NCBI RefSeq assembly: GCF_938039775.1
Contig: NZ_CALHTQ010000013.1
Span: 1 to 12,963 of the forward strand
From: an uncultured Mogibacterium sp.
Lineage (GTDB): Bacteria; Bacillota_A; Clostridia; Peptostreptococcales; Anaerovoracaceae
Reading direction: 5' to 3'
DNA length: 12,963 bases
The notes beneath the pieces were generated by a model. The model made no database searches, was not told the origin of the DNA, and was given only the letters and a program-made list of their open reading frames with translations. Positions within the stretch are counted from its first letter, which is position 1. Every line of letters starts with the position of its first letter. Made by a program: the position numbers and the translations under genes. Positions 1 to 5,354 of this stretch are shown one piece after another.

Positions 1-47
1 GCCTGACAAGCGGCACAGCTCATGCCAGTAATGTTATATTTATTCAT
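1..47 (-). CDS. copA: Heavy-metal-associated (HMA) domain protein, N-terminal fragment; probably copper-exporting P-type ATPase
   Basis: Only the first 15 codons are inside the window. They read MNKYNITGMSCAACQ, a classic HMA copper-binding start with the CxxC ligand pair inside GMSCAAC. The start is supported by an AGGGGGAGA ribosome binding site just upstream. The gene begins 18 nt after the csoR stop, so the two are almost certainly one transcript. Family knowledge: GMSCAAC with two alanines is more typical of CopA-type Cu(I)-exporting P-type ATPases in the membrane than of the small chaperone CopZ, but 15 residues cannot separate them. Inferred role: export (or hand-over) of cytosolic Cu(I) under CsoR control. 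Confidence 0.72.
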   Translation of the reverse strand, partial: MNKYNITGMSCAACQ

Positions 48-65
48 CTAATCTCCCCCTTTACC

Positions 66-359
66 CTATTTCATCAGCTTCTGCATGACCTTAACGAACT
101 CATCTATGACCTCGTCATCACCATTTCTTATATCATTGGCAACACATCCCCTAATGTGACTTGCCATCAGTTCTTTATTGAAGCTGTTAAGAGCACTATT
201 TACAGAAGATACCTGAATCAATATGTCAGGGCAGTAGGCATCCTTCTCTAGCATACCTTCGATTCCCCTGATCTGACCTTCAATCCTCTTCAGCCTATTC
301 ATAAGACTTCTATATTCCATATGTGAACGCTTACGGCGGCGTTCAGATAACTCGGCCAT
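66..359 (-). CDS. csoR: CsoR-family copper-sensing transcriptional repressor
   Basis: This 97-residue, all-helical protein has the expected CsoR/DUF156 length. The Cu(I) ligand set is complete: C43, H68 and C72, with spacing of 25 and 4 residues, the same as in the characterised M. tuberculosis CsoR. A tyrosine sits just before the first cysteine. The segment around residues 20-34 (NRLKRIEGQIRGI) is the family's conserved basic first helix. Known role: the apo-tetramer binds a G-rich operator and releases it when Cu(I) binds. The start ATG has AGGAGG four bases upstream. The gene precedes an HMA/CopA gene by 18 nt and follows a promoter that carries a matching operator-like palindrome, so autoregulation of the copper operon is the natural reading. 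Other members of the family (RcnR, FrmR, CstR) differ in their ligand patterns, which favours copper. Confidence 0.93.
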   Translation of the reverse strand: MAELSERRRKRSHMEYRSLMNRLKRIEGQIRGIEGMLEKDAYCPDILIQVSSVNSALNSFNKELMASHIRGCVANDIRNGDDEVIDEFVKVMQKLMK

Positions 360-478
360 ATTACCTCCTAGAATGATTTATTCTCGTCTTTAAAATCATC
401 GTGTGCTCTTTCTCAGAATCTCAATCATCCACTATACATGTGTTTTCATGATGATTATTAATATTGTACTATGACTTT

Positions 479-507
479 AGCATATACCCCCTACCCCTAT
501 ATGTCAA
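479..507 (-). promoter_or_regulatory. Promoter of the csoR operon with CsoR-like operator in its spacer
   Basis: On the minus strand a perfect -35 TTGACA (502-507) is followed by a 17-bp spacer and a -10 TATGCT (479-484, 4/6 match). The spacer holds most of a 23-bp element at 481-503: arms CATATA and TATATG, exact reverse complements, around the G-rich core GGGGTAGGGGG. G-tract palindromes placed between -35 and -10 are what CsoR repressors bind in other bacteria. The predicted transcript would start near 472 and carry a leader of about 110 nt before csoR. Confidence 0.72.
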
Positions 508-566
508 GGGACTCTAACTAGCATTAAAATGTGTTTACTTCACATTTATCGAATATGCACTCATAC

Positions 567-600
567 AAAAACCCGATAACACATCGTGCTATCGGGTTTA
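567..600 (-). terminator. Rho-independent terminator after the aldo/keto reductase gene
   Basis: A 10-bp perfect stem pairs 569-578 (AAACCCGATA) with 590-599. Inside it a second CAC/GTG helix closes a three-base loop. Read on the minus strand, the stem is followed by TTTTT (567-571 region). It lies about 50 nt beyond the stop of the reductase gene and before the csoR promoter, so it insulates the copper operon from upstream readthrough. Confidence 0.85.
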
Positions 601-651
601 TTGCAACTATCGAAGAATTATTAGCTTTCCCCATAATCGCGTACTTTTTTA

Positions 652-1779
652 CTATGTCTCGAAGTGCTCCGCCACCATCTCAAGGTCCTTGATTATAGGT
701 AGGTGCTGTGGACATATTGCCTCGCACTGACCACAGGCGATACAGTCACTCGCTTTACCAAAAGTTATCGCCGTTCTCTCATAGTACTCGAACTGCGGCG
801 TCCATTCACTATCGCTACTCTCGTGCATATCCGTGTTATATAAGGAGAAGTAACGTGGAATAGGAATATTTACAGGACATCCCTCAGTGCAGTAAGAACA
901 TGCTGTACATGGAATGCTGATAGAACTGTTGATTATCTCAACAACCTTGTCTATAATCTCGTATTCCTCTGGAGAAAGTGGCTCAAAGTCCTTCATATAC
1001 GAAGTGTTATCGAGTAGCTGCTCAATGCTGCTCATGCCGCTTAAAACTACTTTTACATTCTCGAGGCTCGCCACGAAACGGATTGCCCAAGAAGCAGCCG
1101 ACATATCGGGGCGGTGTGCCTTGAGGAATTTTTCGGCTTCAGGAGGAACATTTGCAAGGATTCCACCCTTGACCGGTTCCATTACAACAACGTCCATTCC
1201 ATGCTTCACAGCCACCTCATAGCATCGCCTAGACTGAACGCCTTCGCTGTTCCAATCTAGATAGTTAATCTGTAGCTGTATGAACTCAAATTCTGGATGC
1301 TCAGTGAGAAATTTATCCACATGCTCTGCATCCTCATGTGAGGAAAATCCGAGGTGCTTGATGATACCAGCTTCCTTCTTGGCCTTTAGGTATTCGAAGC
1401 AGTGCAGCTCCTTGAATTTATCTATATTCTCGCGTCCTACGTCATGGAGCAGATAATAATCGAAATAGCCTGCACCAGTCTTATCGAGCTGTGCCTCAAA
1501 GTATGCATCACGCTCCTCTTCTGTATTAAAAAATCCCGCATGCATCTTGGTAGCAAGTGTGTACTCGCTTCTATCGTGTCGCTTAACTAGGAATTCTTTT
1601 GTCGCTGGTTCACTCTGCTTATTGTGGTACATCCACGCAGTATCAAAGTATGTGAACCCTCTTTCTATGAATTCATCTGCCATGCGTCCACTTTCAGCTA
1701 TGTCAATGCTTCCCTCATCATCTGGGTCAGTTATCGGCAGTCTCATAAGACCAAAGCCTAGCTTGTATTTAACGTCCAT
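652..1779 (-). CDS. Aldo/keto reductase with C-terminal ferredoxin-type 4Fe-4S domain
   Basis: The product has 375 residues from the chosen start. Residues about 5-270 form an aldo/keto reductase barrel with the catalytic tetrad visible: D46 (FDTAWMY), Y51, K78 and H112 (LLHD). Residues about 285-375 carry two cysteine clusters, C291/294/297/301-P and C346/349/352/356-P, each CxxCxxCxxxCP, predicted to bind two 4Fe-4S centres. This fused architecture is common in anaerobic Clostridia. It is thought to couple NAD(P)H- or ferredoxin-linked electron transfer to carbonyl reduction, but no substrate is known for this type. A longer frame begins with an ATG 15 nt upstream, but a GGAGG lies inside that extension, four bases before the second ATG, so I use the second. 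Last gene before the terminator at 567-600. It is cytosolic, with no signal peptide. Confidence 0.9.
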   Translation of the reverse strand: MDVKYKLGFGLMRLPITDPDDEGSIDIAESGRMADEFIERGFTYFDTAWMYHNKQSEPATKEFLVKRHDRSEYTLATKMHAGFFNTEEERDAYFEAQLDKTGAGYFDYYLLHDVGRENIDKFKELHCFEYLKAKKEAGIIKHLGFSSHEDAEHVDKFLTEHPEFEFIQLQINYLDWNSEGVQSRRCYEVAVKHGMDVVVMEPVKGGILANVPPEAEKFLKAHRPDMSAASWAIRFVASLENVKVVLSGMSSIEQLLDNTSYMKDFEPLSPEEYEIIDKVVEIINSSISIPCTACSYCTEGCPVNIPIPRYFSLYNTDMHESSDSEWTPQFEYYERTAITFGKASDCIACGQCEAICPQHLPIIKDLEMVAEHFET

Positions 1780-1783
1780 TTTG

Positions 1784-1788
1784 CCTCC
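1784..1788 (-). promoter_or_regulatory. Ribosome binding site deciding the reductase start
   Basis: GGAGG on the minus strand, four bases before the ATG at 1779. It falls inside the longer reading frame (codons 2-4 of the frame starting at 1794). That ATG has no Shine-Dalgarno of its own, so the shorter protein is preferred. Confidence 0.75.
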
Positions 1789-1819
1789 GTACATATTTAT
1801 TAGTCTTATTAAATGTCAA

Positions 1820-1858
1820 TCTATAAATCAATACAACTAAGAAGTTAATCTAAGTCAA
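1820..1858 (-). promoter_or_regulatory. Possible promoter(s) of the aldo/keto reductase gene
   Basis: This AT-rich gap has two overlapping candidates, both with a 17-bp spacer: TTGACT (1853-1858) with TGTATT (1830-1835), and TTAACT (1843-1848) with TATAGA (1820-1825). Each -10 matches consensus at four of six positions. The gap has no terminator after the UDG-like gene, so readthrough from the ZIP operon is also possible. Confidence 0.3.
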
Positions 1859-1873
1859 TCCATTTGCTTAATG

Positions 1874-2449
1874 TTATCCCAGTATATCCGCAACTCTTCT
1901 CTCAAGTACGGGCACAACCTCTTCCATAAACCACGGATTTTTTGCCTGCCAACGAAAGTTCAGTGGACTCGGATGAACTATTGGGAAGTAATTTGGCAGA
2001 TATTCCGCAAAGCACCTAACTGTCTCAGTCAGATTGCGCTTCATATCGCCTTTCAGATAATAATCCATCGCATATTTCCCAATCAGAATCGTCATCTGAA
2101 CATTCCCTAGTTCAGCTAAGAGATCACGGTGATACTCCTCAGCGATAAACTTTCTCGGAGGTAAATCTCCCGTTTTACCCTTTCCTGGATAGTAGAAGTC
2201 CATCGGTAAAATCGCAATTTTGTCGGAATAGAAAGTCTCCCTATCTATGCCCATCCACGTGATTAGCTTCTCTCCCGACTTATCGTCAAAAGGAATCTGC
2301 GATTCTTCCACCTTGCGACCAGGAGCCTGTCCGATTATAAGAATCTTTGCTCCCGCATTGAGCTGGAAAATAGGCGGAATACCTCGCTCTGTATATTCAG
2401 CATTTCTCTCATCTGATTTTATCTTCTCTACAATACTTGAAATACTCAT
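1874..2449 (-). CDS. Uracil-DNA glycosylase superfamily protein (COG1573-like)
   Basis: The product has 191 residues. The UDG-fold landmarks are present: GQAPGR at 40-45 (motif A position), IPFDDKSGEKL at 52-62, LIGKYA at 122-127, and VHPSPLN at 158-164 (motif B). It is not a family 1 UNG, which carries GQDPYH. The four Fe-S cysteines of family 4/5 enzymes are absent, with only one Cys (C146), so it belongs to the smaller cluster-free branch. Probable role: removal of uracil or another damaged base from DNA, but activity in this branch is not secure. An ATG 33 nt upstream gives a longer frame that would overlap the ZIP gene. The ATG at 2449 has a GAGGGGGG site in front and no overlap, so I use it. 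It starts 13 nt after the ZIP stop, in the same operon. Confidence 0.8.
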   Translation of the reverse strand: MSISSIVEKIKSDERNAEYTERGIPPIFQLNAGAKILIIGQAPGRKVEESQIPFDDKSGEKLITWMGIDRETFYSDKIAILPMDFYYPGKGKTGDLPPRKFIAEEYHRDLLAELGNVQMTILIGKYAMDYYLKGDMKRNLTETVRCFAEYLPNYFPIVHPSPLNFRWQAKNPWFMEEVVPVLERRVADILG

Positions 2450-2452
2450 GTT

Positions 2453-2460
2453 CCCCCCTC
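2453..2460 (-). promoter_or_regulatory. Ribosome binding site deciding the UDG-like start
   Basis: GAGGGGGG on the minus strand, three bases before the ATG at 2449. It lies in the 13-nt gap after the ZIP transporter stop, which supports the shorter, non-overlapping protein. Confidence 0.65.
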
Positions 2461-2462
2461 TC

Positions 2463-3251
2463 TTAACCGAGTGCCACGTCAAGAGTCATCATAATAGAGA
2501 ATCCCACAGCGAACATAAGCACGCCACTATGCGAGTGCCCTCCTTCTGACATCTCTGGGATAAGCTCTTCTACTACTACGTAGAGCATCGCACCAGCCGC
2601 AAAGCTAAGCATATACGGAAGTATAGGCGTGAGTGCCTGTGCAAAAATTATCGTCACAATTGCCCCTATTGGTTCAACCACTCCAGATAGTACGCCATTT
2701 CTAAATGCGCGATGCCTCGATGACCCTGCAGAATAGAGTGGCATTGAAATGATTGCCCCCTCTGGAAAGTTCTGAATTGCAATTCCAATTGCAAGCGCAA
2801 GTGCACCACCAAGAGTGATTCCAGAATTTCCAGTCATCCATCCTGCAAACACGACGCCGACCGCCATGCCTTCAGGTATGTTGTGAAGCGTAACCGCTAG
2901 TACGAGCATGGTCGTCTTGGATAGTCTGCTCTTGGGACCTTCAATATCATTAGTTACAGCATGCATATGTGGAATCATATGATCCATAAGAAGGAGAAAT
3001 CCTATTCCCACCCAGAAGCCTATCACCGCAGGCAGAAAAGCCAGTCTGCCGAGTCCTTCACTTTCCTCCATTGCTGGAATAAGCAGACTCCATATAGATG
3101 CGGCAACCATTACTCCTGCGGCAAAACCGCTGAGCATACGCTCAACACTTTTGCTTAGGTCTTTTTTCATAAAGTATACGCAAAATGCGCCAAGAGTCGT
3201 TCCCAGAAACGGGATCATAACTCCGTATATAACATTGATATTAATACCCAC
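2463..3251 (-). CDS. ZIP-family divalent metal transporter (GufA/ZupT-like)
   Basis: This 262-residue integral membrane protein has about eight hydrophobic segments. The two signature metal-site motifs are intact: HNIPEG at 123-128 (fourth helix) and QNFPEG at 160-165 (fifth helix), followed by VVEELIPE at 226-233. Histidine clusters at 91-97 (HMIPHMH) and 239-241 (HSH) are typical cytosolic or loop metal-binding patches. Known family role: movement of Zn2+ (also Fe2+, Mn2+, Co2+) into the cytosol. Specificity cannot be read from sequence. The start is GTG at 3251 with AGGAGG four bases upstream. An ATG two bases earlier is out of frame. It is the first gene of an operon with the UDG-like gene and shares an overlapping divergent promoter region with the flavoprotein gene, which contains a weak Fur/Zur-like box. 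Confidence 0.9.
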   Translation of the reverse strand: MGININVIYGVMIPFLGTTLGAFCVYFMKKDLSKSVERMLSGFAAGVMVAASIWSLLIPAMEESEGLGRLAFLPAVIGFWVGIGFLLLMDHMIPHMHAVTNDIEGPKSRLSKTTMLVLAVTLHNIPEGMAVGVVFAGWMTGNSGITLGGALALAIGIAIQNFPEGAIISMPLYSAGSSRHRAFRNGVLSGVVEPIGAIVTIIFAQALTPILPYMLSFAAGAMLYVVVEELIPEMSEGGHSHSGVLMFAVGFSIMMTLDVALG

Positions 3252-3309
3252 ATTACCTCCTATTTAAATTCACCCCCCGCACTGCTGTGCCAATAACGAG
3301 TGAAACTTA

Positions 3310-3318
3310 TGCTATAAT
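3310..3318 (+). promoter_or_regulatory. Extended -10 promoter for the flavoprotein gene
   Basis: TGCTATAAT is a perfect -10 with the extended TGn element. No good -35 is seen at 17 bp (CCAATA), which is common for extended -10 promoters. Predicted start near 3325, about 28 nt before the TTG start codon. It lies face to face with the minus-strand -10 at 3331-3336. Confidence 0.65.
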
Positions 3319-3322
3319 TATG

Positions 3323-3337
3323 TGATTCTCATTATAC
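3323..3337. promoter_or_regulatory. Weak Fur/Zur-like 7-1-7 box between the divergent promoters
   Basis: TGATTCTCATTATAC matches the 7-1-7 pattern TGATAAT-N-ATTATCA at 10 of 14 positions. It would cover both predicted transcription starts, beside a metal transporter gene. Part of the match comes from the minus-strand -10 box itself, so chance is a real alternative. Confidence 0.25.
3331..3336 (-). promoter_or_regulatory. Minus-strand -10 box for the ZIP operon
   Basis: A perfect TATAAT on the minus strand. The best -35 is only TTTCAA (3353-3358) with a 16-bp spacer, so this promoter may be weak or activator-dependent. Predicted start near 3324, giving a leader of about 70 nt before the GTG. 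Confidence 0.5.
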
Positions 3338-3352
3338 ACCTAGGAAATAAAA

Positions 3353-4696
3353 TTGAAACAAGCTATGAGTTTAAAAAACACAGATACAATACTTAATACT
3401 AAATTCGGAACCATCGGTGAGACTACTCCGTCCATCGCTTCGTCTATACCTGTCACTGGAACATTGATAATCGGAGCTGGCGCCGCTGGACTGATGTGCG
3501 CGGCAAATCTAAGTACAGGTGGCATAATGCTCGAAGGCTCTTCGCGAATCGGCACTAAGCTTCTGATGAGCGGTCACGGTCATTGCAATATCACACATGC
3601 AGGCAGTATCAAGAATTTTCCTAACTGCTATGGTGAAGCTGGAAAATCAATACGCAAGATTATATACAAATACAGCAATGCTGATCTCATAGATTTTCTT
3701 GCGTCGCGCGGAATCAACACGGTGACAAACGAAGATGACCGAATATTCCCCGAGTCGATGAGGGCACAGGATGTTAGAAACACATTCTTAGAAGCTGCCG
3801 AATCTAATGGGTTCAAGGTAATCACAAACAGAAAGGTGGTTCAAATCCGTGATGCTGATAATAGTTCAGCAAGTGGCAAATACATAGTTGTAGCCGAAGC
3901 TCCAGACGGTCAGAGGTTTCATTATGAAGCCACTAACATAGTAATTGCAACTGGTGGAAAGTCATACCCTAGGAGTGGTTCAGATGGCTCTATGTTCGAT
4001 GTCATATCTGCAGGTTTAGGAATTGAGCATACAGAACTAAAGCCTTCACTTGTACCACTTGATATAAAGGGGTATCCATATGGGGAACTATCTGGAATCT
4101 CTTTTGAAAATGTAGAAGTTAGCATCTACCCTAAGGAAGGAAAACGCCTTGCGCTGCTAAGTGGCTCTCTGCTCCTTACACATGAGAATTTCTCAGGACC
4201 AGCTATTCTTAATTCATCAAAATACGCTGAACCTGGATGCTGGCTCCAGATTAACTACATAGGTATGAGCAGAGAGGATGCTCTATCTAGAATTACTGCT
4301 AATGATGGTAAGACCGCGCAAAGTGGCGAACTCGGCTCTATCATTGCCAAAGAGTTCGCCATGCCGCGCCGCTTCGCCAAAGAAGTGGCGAAGCGTTCCG
4401 CTTGCAGTGCGAAGAAGGCCGCCGCCCTCCTGACGGAGGATCGATTCGAAATCGAATCGCGCGGTGACTTCAGTAAGGCCATCGTCACCGCAGGCGGCCT
4501 TTGCCTCGACCAGTTTGACTGCAAATCGATGCAGCTCAAATCCGCCCCGAACGTCTACTGCATCGGAGAGATGCTAGATGTAGATGGAATCACGGGCGGC
4601 TACAATCTCCAGTTTGCCTGGTCTTCGGCGCGAGCAGCAGCGGCTTCGATAGAGTCACATAGCAATCTTGCCGCTTCAATCAATAGAGTGGACTAG
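3353..4696 (+). CDS. NAD(P)/FAD-dependent oxidoreductase, BaiN/HI0933-like flavoprotein
   Basis: The product has 447 residues. The dinucleotide fold is clear: GAGAAG at 41-46, the acidic E61 ending beta-2, SGHGHCN at 73-79, ATGGKSYPRSGSDG at 199-212, and the C-terminal FAD signature GEMLDVDGITGGYNLQFAW at 405-423. The family includes BaiN, linked to bile-acid dehydroxylation in Clostridium scindens, and many members of unknown substrate. Two oddities stand out. About 35 residues precede the Rossmann fold, where relatives usually begin within about ten. The usual GxGRCN is GHGHCN here, with Arg replaced by His. The TTG start has AGGA seven bases upstream. The next in-frame ATG (3365) has no suitably spaced site. 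The 3' third (4321-4560) is distinctly GC-rich with palindromes. It stands alone on its strand and ends at the hairpin 4747-4790. Confidence 0.85.
   Translation: MKQAMSLKNTDTILNTKFGTIGETTPSIASSIPVTGTLIIGAGAAGLMCAANLSTGGIMLEGSSRIGTKLLMSGHGHCNITHAGSIKNFPNCYGEAGKSIRKIIYKYSNADLIDFLASRGINTVTNEDDRIFPESMRAQDVRNTFLEAAESNGFKVITNRKVVQIRDADNSSASGKYIVVAEAPDGQRFHYEATNIVIATGGKSYPRSGSDGSMFDVISAGLGIEHTELKPSLVPLDIKGYPYGELSGISFENVEVSIYPKEGKRLALLSGSLLLTHENFSGPAILNSSKYAEPGCWLQINYIGMSREDALSRITANDGKTAQSGELGSIIAKEFAMPRRFAKEVAKRSACSAKKAAALLTEDRFEIESRGDFSKAIVTAGGLCLDQFDCKSMQLKSAPNVYCIGEMLDVDGITGGYNLQFAWSSARAAAASIESHSNLAASINRVD
4321..4460. repeat. GC-rich patch with nested inverted and direct repeats inside the flavoprotein gene
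   Basis: Three perfect inverted repeats lie within 140 bp: GGCGAACTC (4325-4333) with 4352-4360; CGCTTCGCCA (4370-4379) with 4386-4395 around a six-base loop; and CGATTCGA (4442-4449) with 4452-4459. A direct repeat AAGTGGCGAA occurs at 4321 and 4383. By hand count GC is about 59% over 4321-4560, against about 43% over 4081-4260. The reading frame is open through it and the protein still follows the family. Confidence 0.6.
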
Positions 4697-4746
4697 CCTG
4701 TTCCGCATCCAATTGTAATTAATTAGAATCTATCTAAAACTCAAAT

Positions 4747-4790
4747 AAAACCGCTGTAACTATTGAAATTTCAATAGATGCAGCGGTTTT
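4747..4790. terminator. Bidirectional terminator between convergent genes
   Basis: The outer stem AAAACCGCTG (4747-4756) pairs with CAGCGGTTTT (4781-4790). The inner sequence 4760-4777 is itself a perfect 18-bp palindrome. TTTT follows the GC stem on both strands, so it can end the flavoprotein transcript (plus) and the Tex-operon transcript (minus). Confidence 0.85.
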
Positions 4791-4820
4791 ACTAGCACGT
4801 TTTATCCTATAACCCTAAAC

Positions 4821-5333
4821 CTACAGATACGAAACTGTCTCGCCTAGCTCCTTGCGGCTGAAGTGATTAGGTAGCGGCTTTCCATCTTCTGCCGCATACC
4901 CTAGATCCATAGCCATCAAAATTTCTTCATTCTCTGGAAGCTCAAGCGCCTTATGTAGCTTGTCTGGGTCGAGGAAGTTAATCCAGCAACTATCGAGACC
5001 AGCATCAGTTGCCGCTAGTATCATGTGAGTAGCAACAATCGAGGCATCCTCTATTCCCGAATCCCTCTTTCCACCTGGATATACATACACATTAGTCTTG
5101 TCGAAGGCTACTACGATTACAGTCGGAGCTCCATATCTGCAGGGTGTTTCGATATCGAACTTGTCTAGTGCCTCCTTTGATTCAAGTACATATACGTGCT
5201 GTTCCTGTAGATTCTTGGCAGTCGGCGCAAGCCTTCCAGCCTCTAGCACAGCTTCGAGCTTCTCACGGTCTACCTTCTTATCCGAGTATTTCTTGCACGA
5301 ATATCTGTTTTTTACAGCTTCTTTAAATTCCAT
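4821..5333 (-). CDS. Nitroreductase-family FMN oxidoreductase
   Basis: This 170-residue protein has the normal length of the short nitroreductases. FMN-site landmarks: NRYSCKKY at 9-16 (usual RRSxRxF), APTAKNLQ at 36-43, the helix IEDASIVATHMILAATDAG at 94-112 with the following SCW, and LGYAAEDGKPLP at 144-155. Known family role: FMN-dependent, NAD(P)H-driven two-electron reduction of nitro compounds, quinones or other acceptors as a dimer. The physiological substrate is unknown. It is cytosolic. AGGAGG sits five bases before the ATG. It is the last gene of the operon, 21 nt after tex. No functional link to Tex is evident, so co-transcription may be circumstantial. Confidence 0.9.
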   Translation of the reverse strand: MEFKEAVKNRYSCKKYSDKKVDREKLEAVLEAGRLAPTAKNLQEQHVYVLESKEALDKFDIETPCRYGAPTVIVVAFDKTNVYVYPGGKRDSGIEDASIVATHMILAATDAGLDSCWINFLDPDKLHKALELPENEEILMAMDLGYAAEDGKPLPNHFSRKELGETVSYL

Positions 5334-5354
5334 AACACCCTCCTTTTGCCTCTG

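Noticed and set aside
432..449. Short frame reading MKTHV in the csoR leader (minus strand)
   Set aside because: Five codons with no Shine-Dalgarno and no attenuator structure behind it; chance is enough.
1801..1860. Repeated GTCAATC/AATCAAT words upstream of the aldo/keto reductase
   Set aside because: Short AT-rich repeats with irregular spacing; they are explained by overlapping TTGA-type -35 candidates and are too weak to call an operator.
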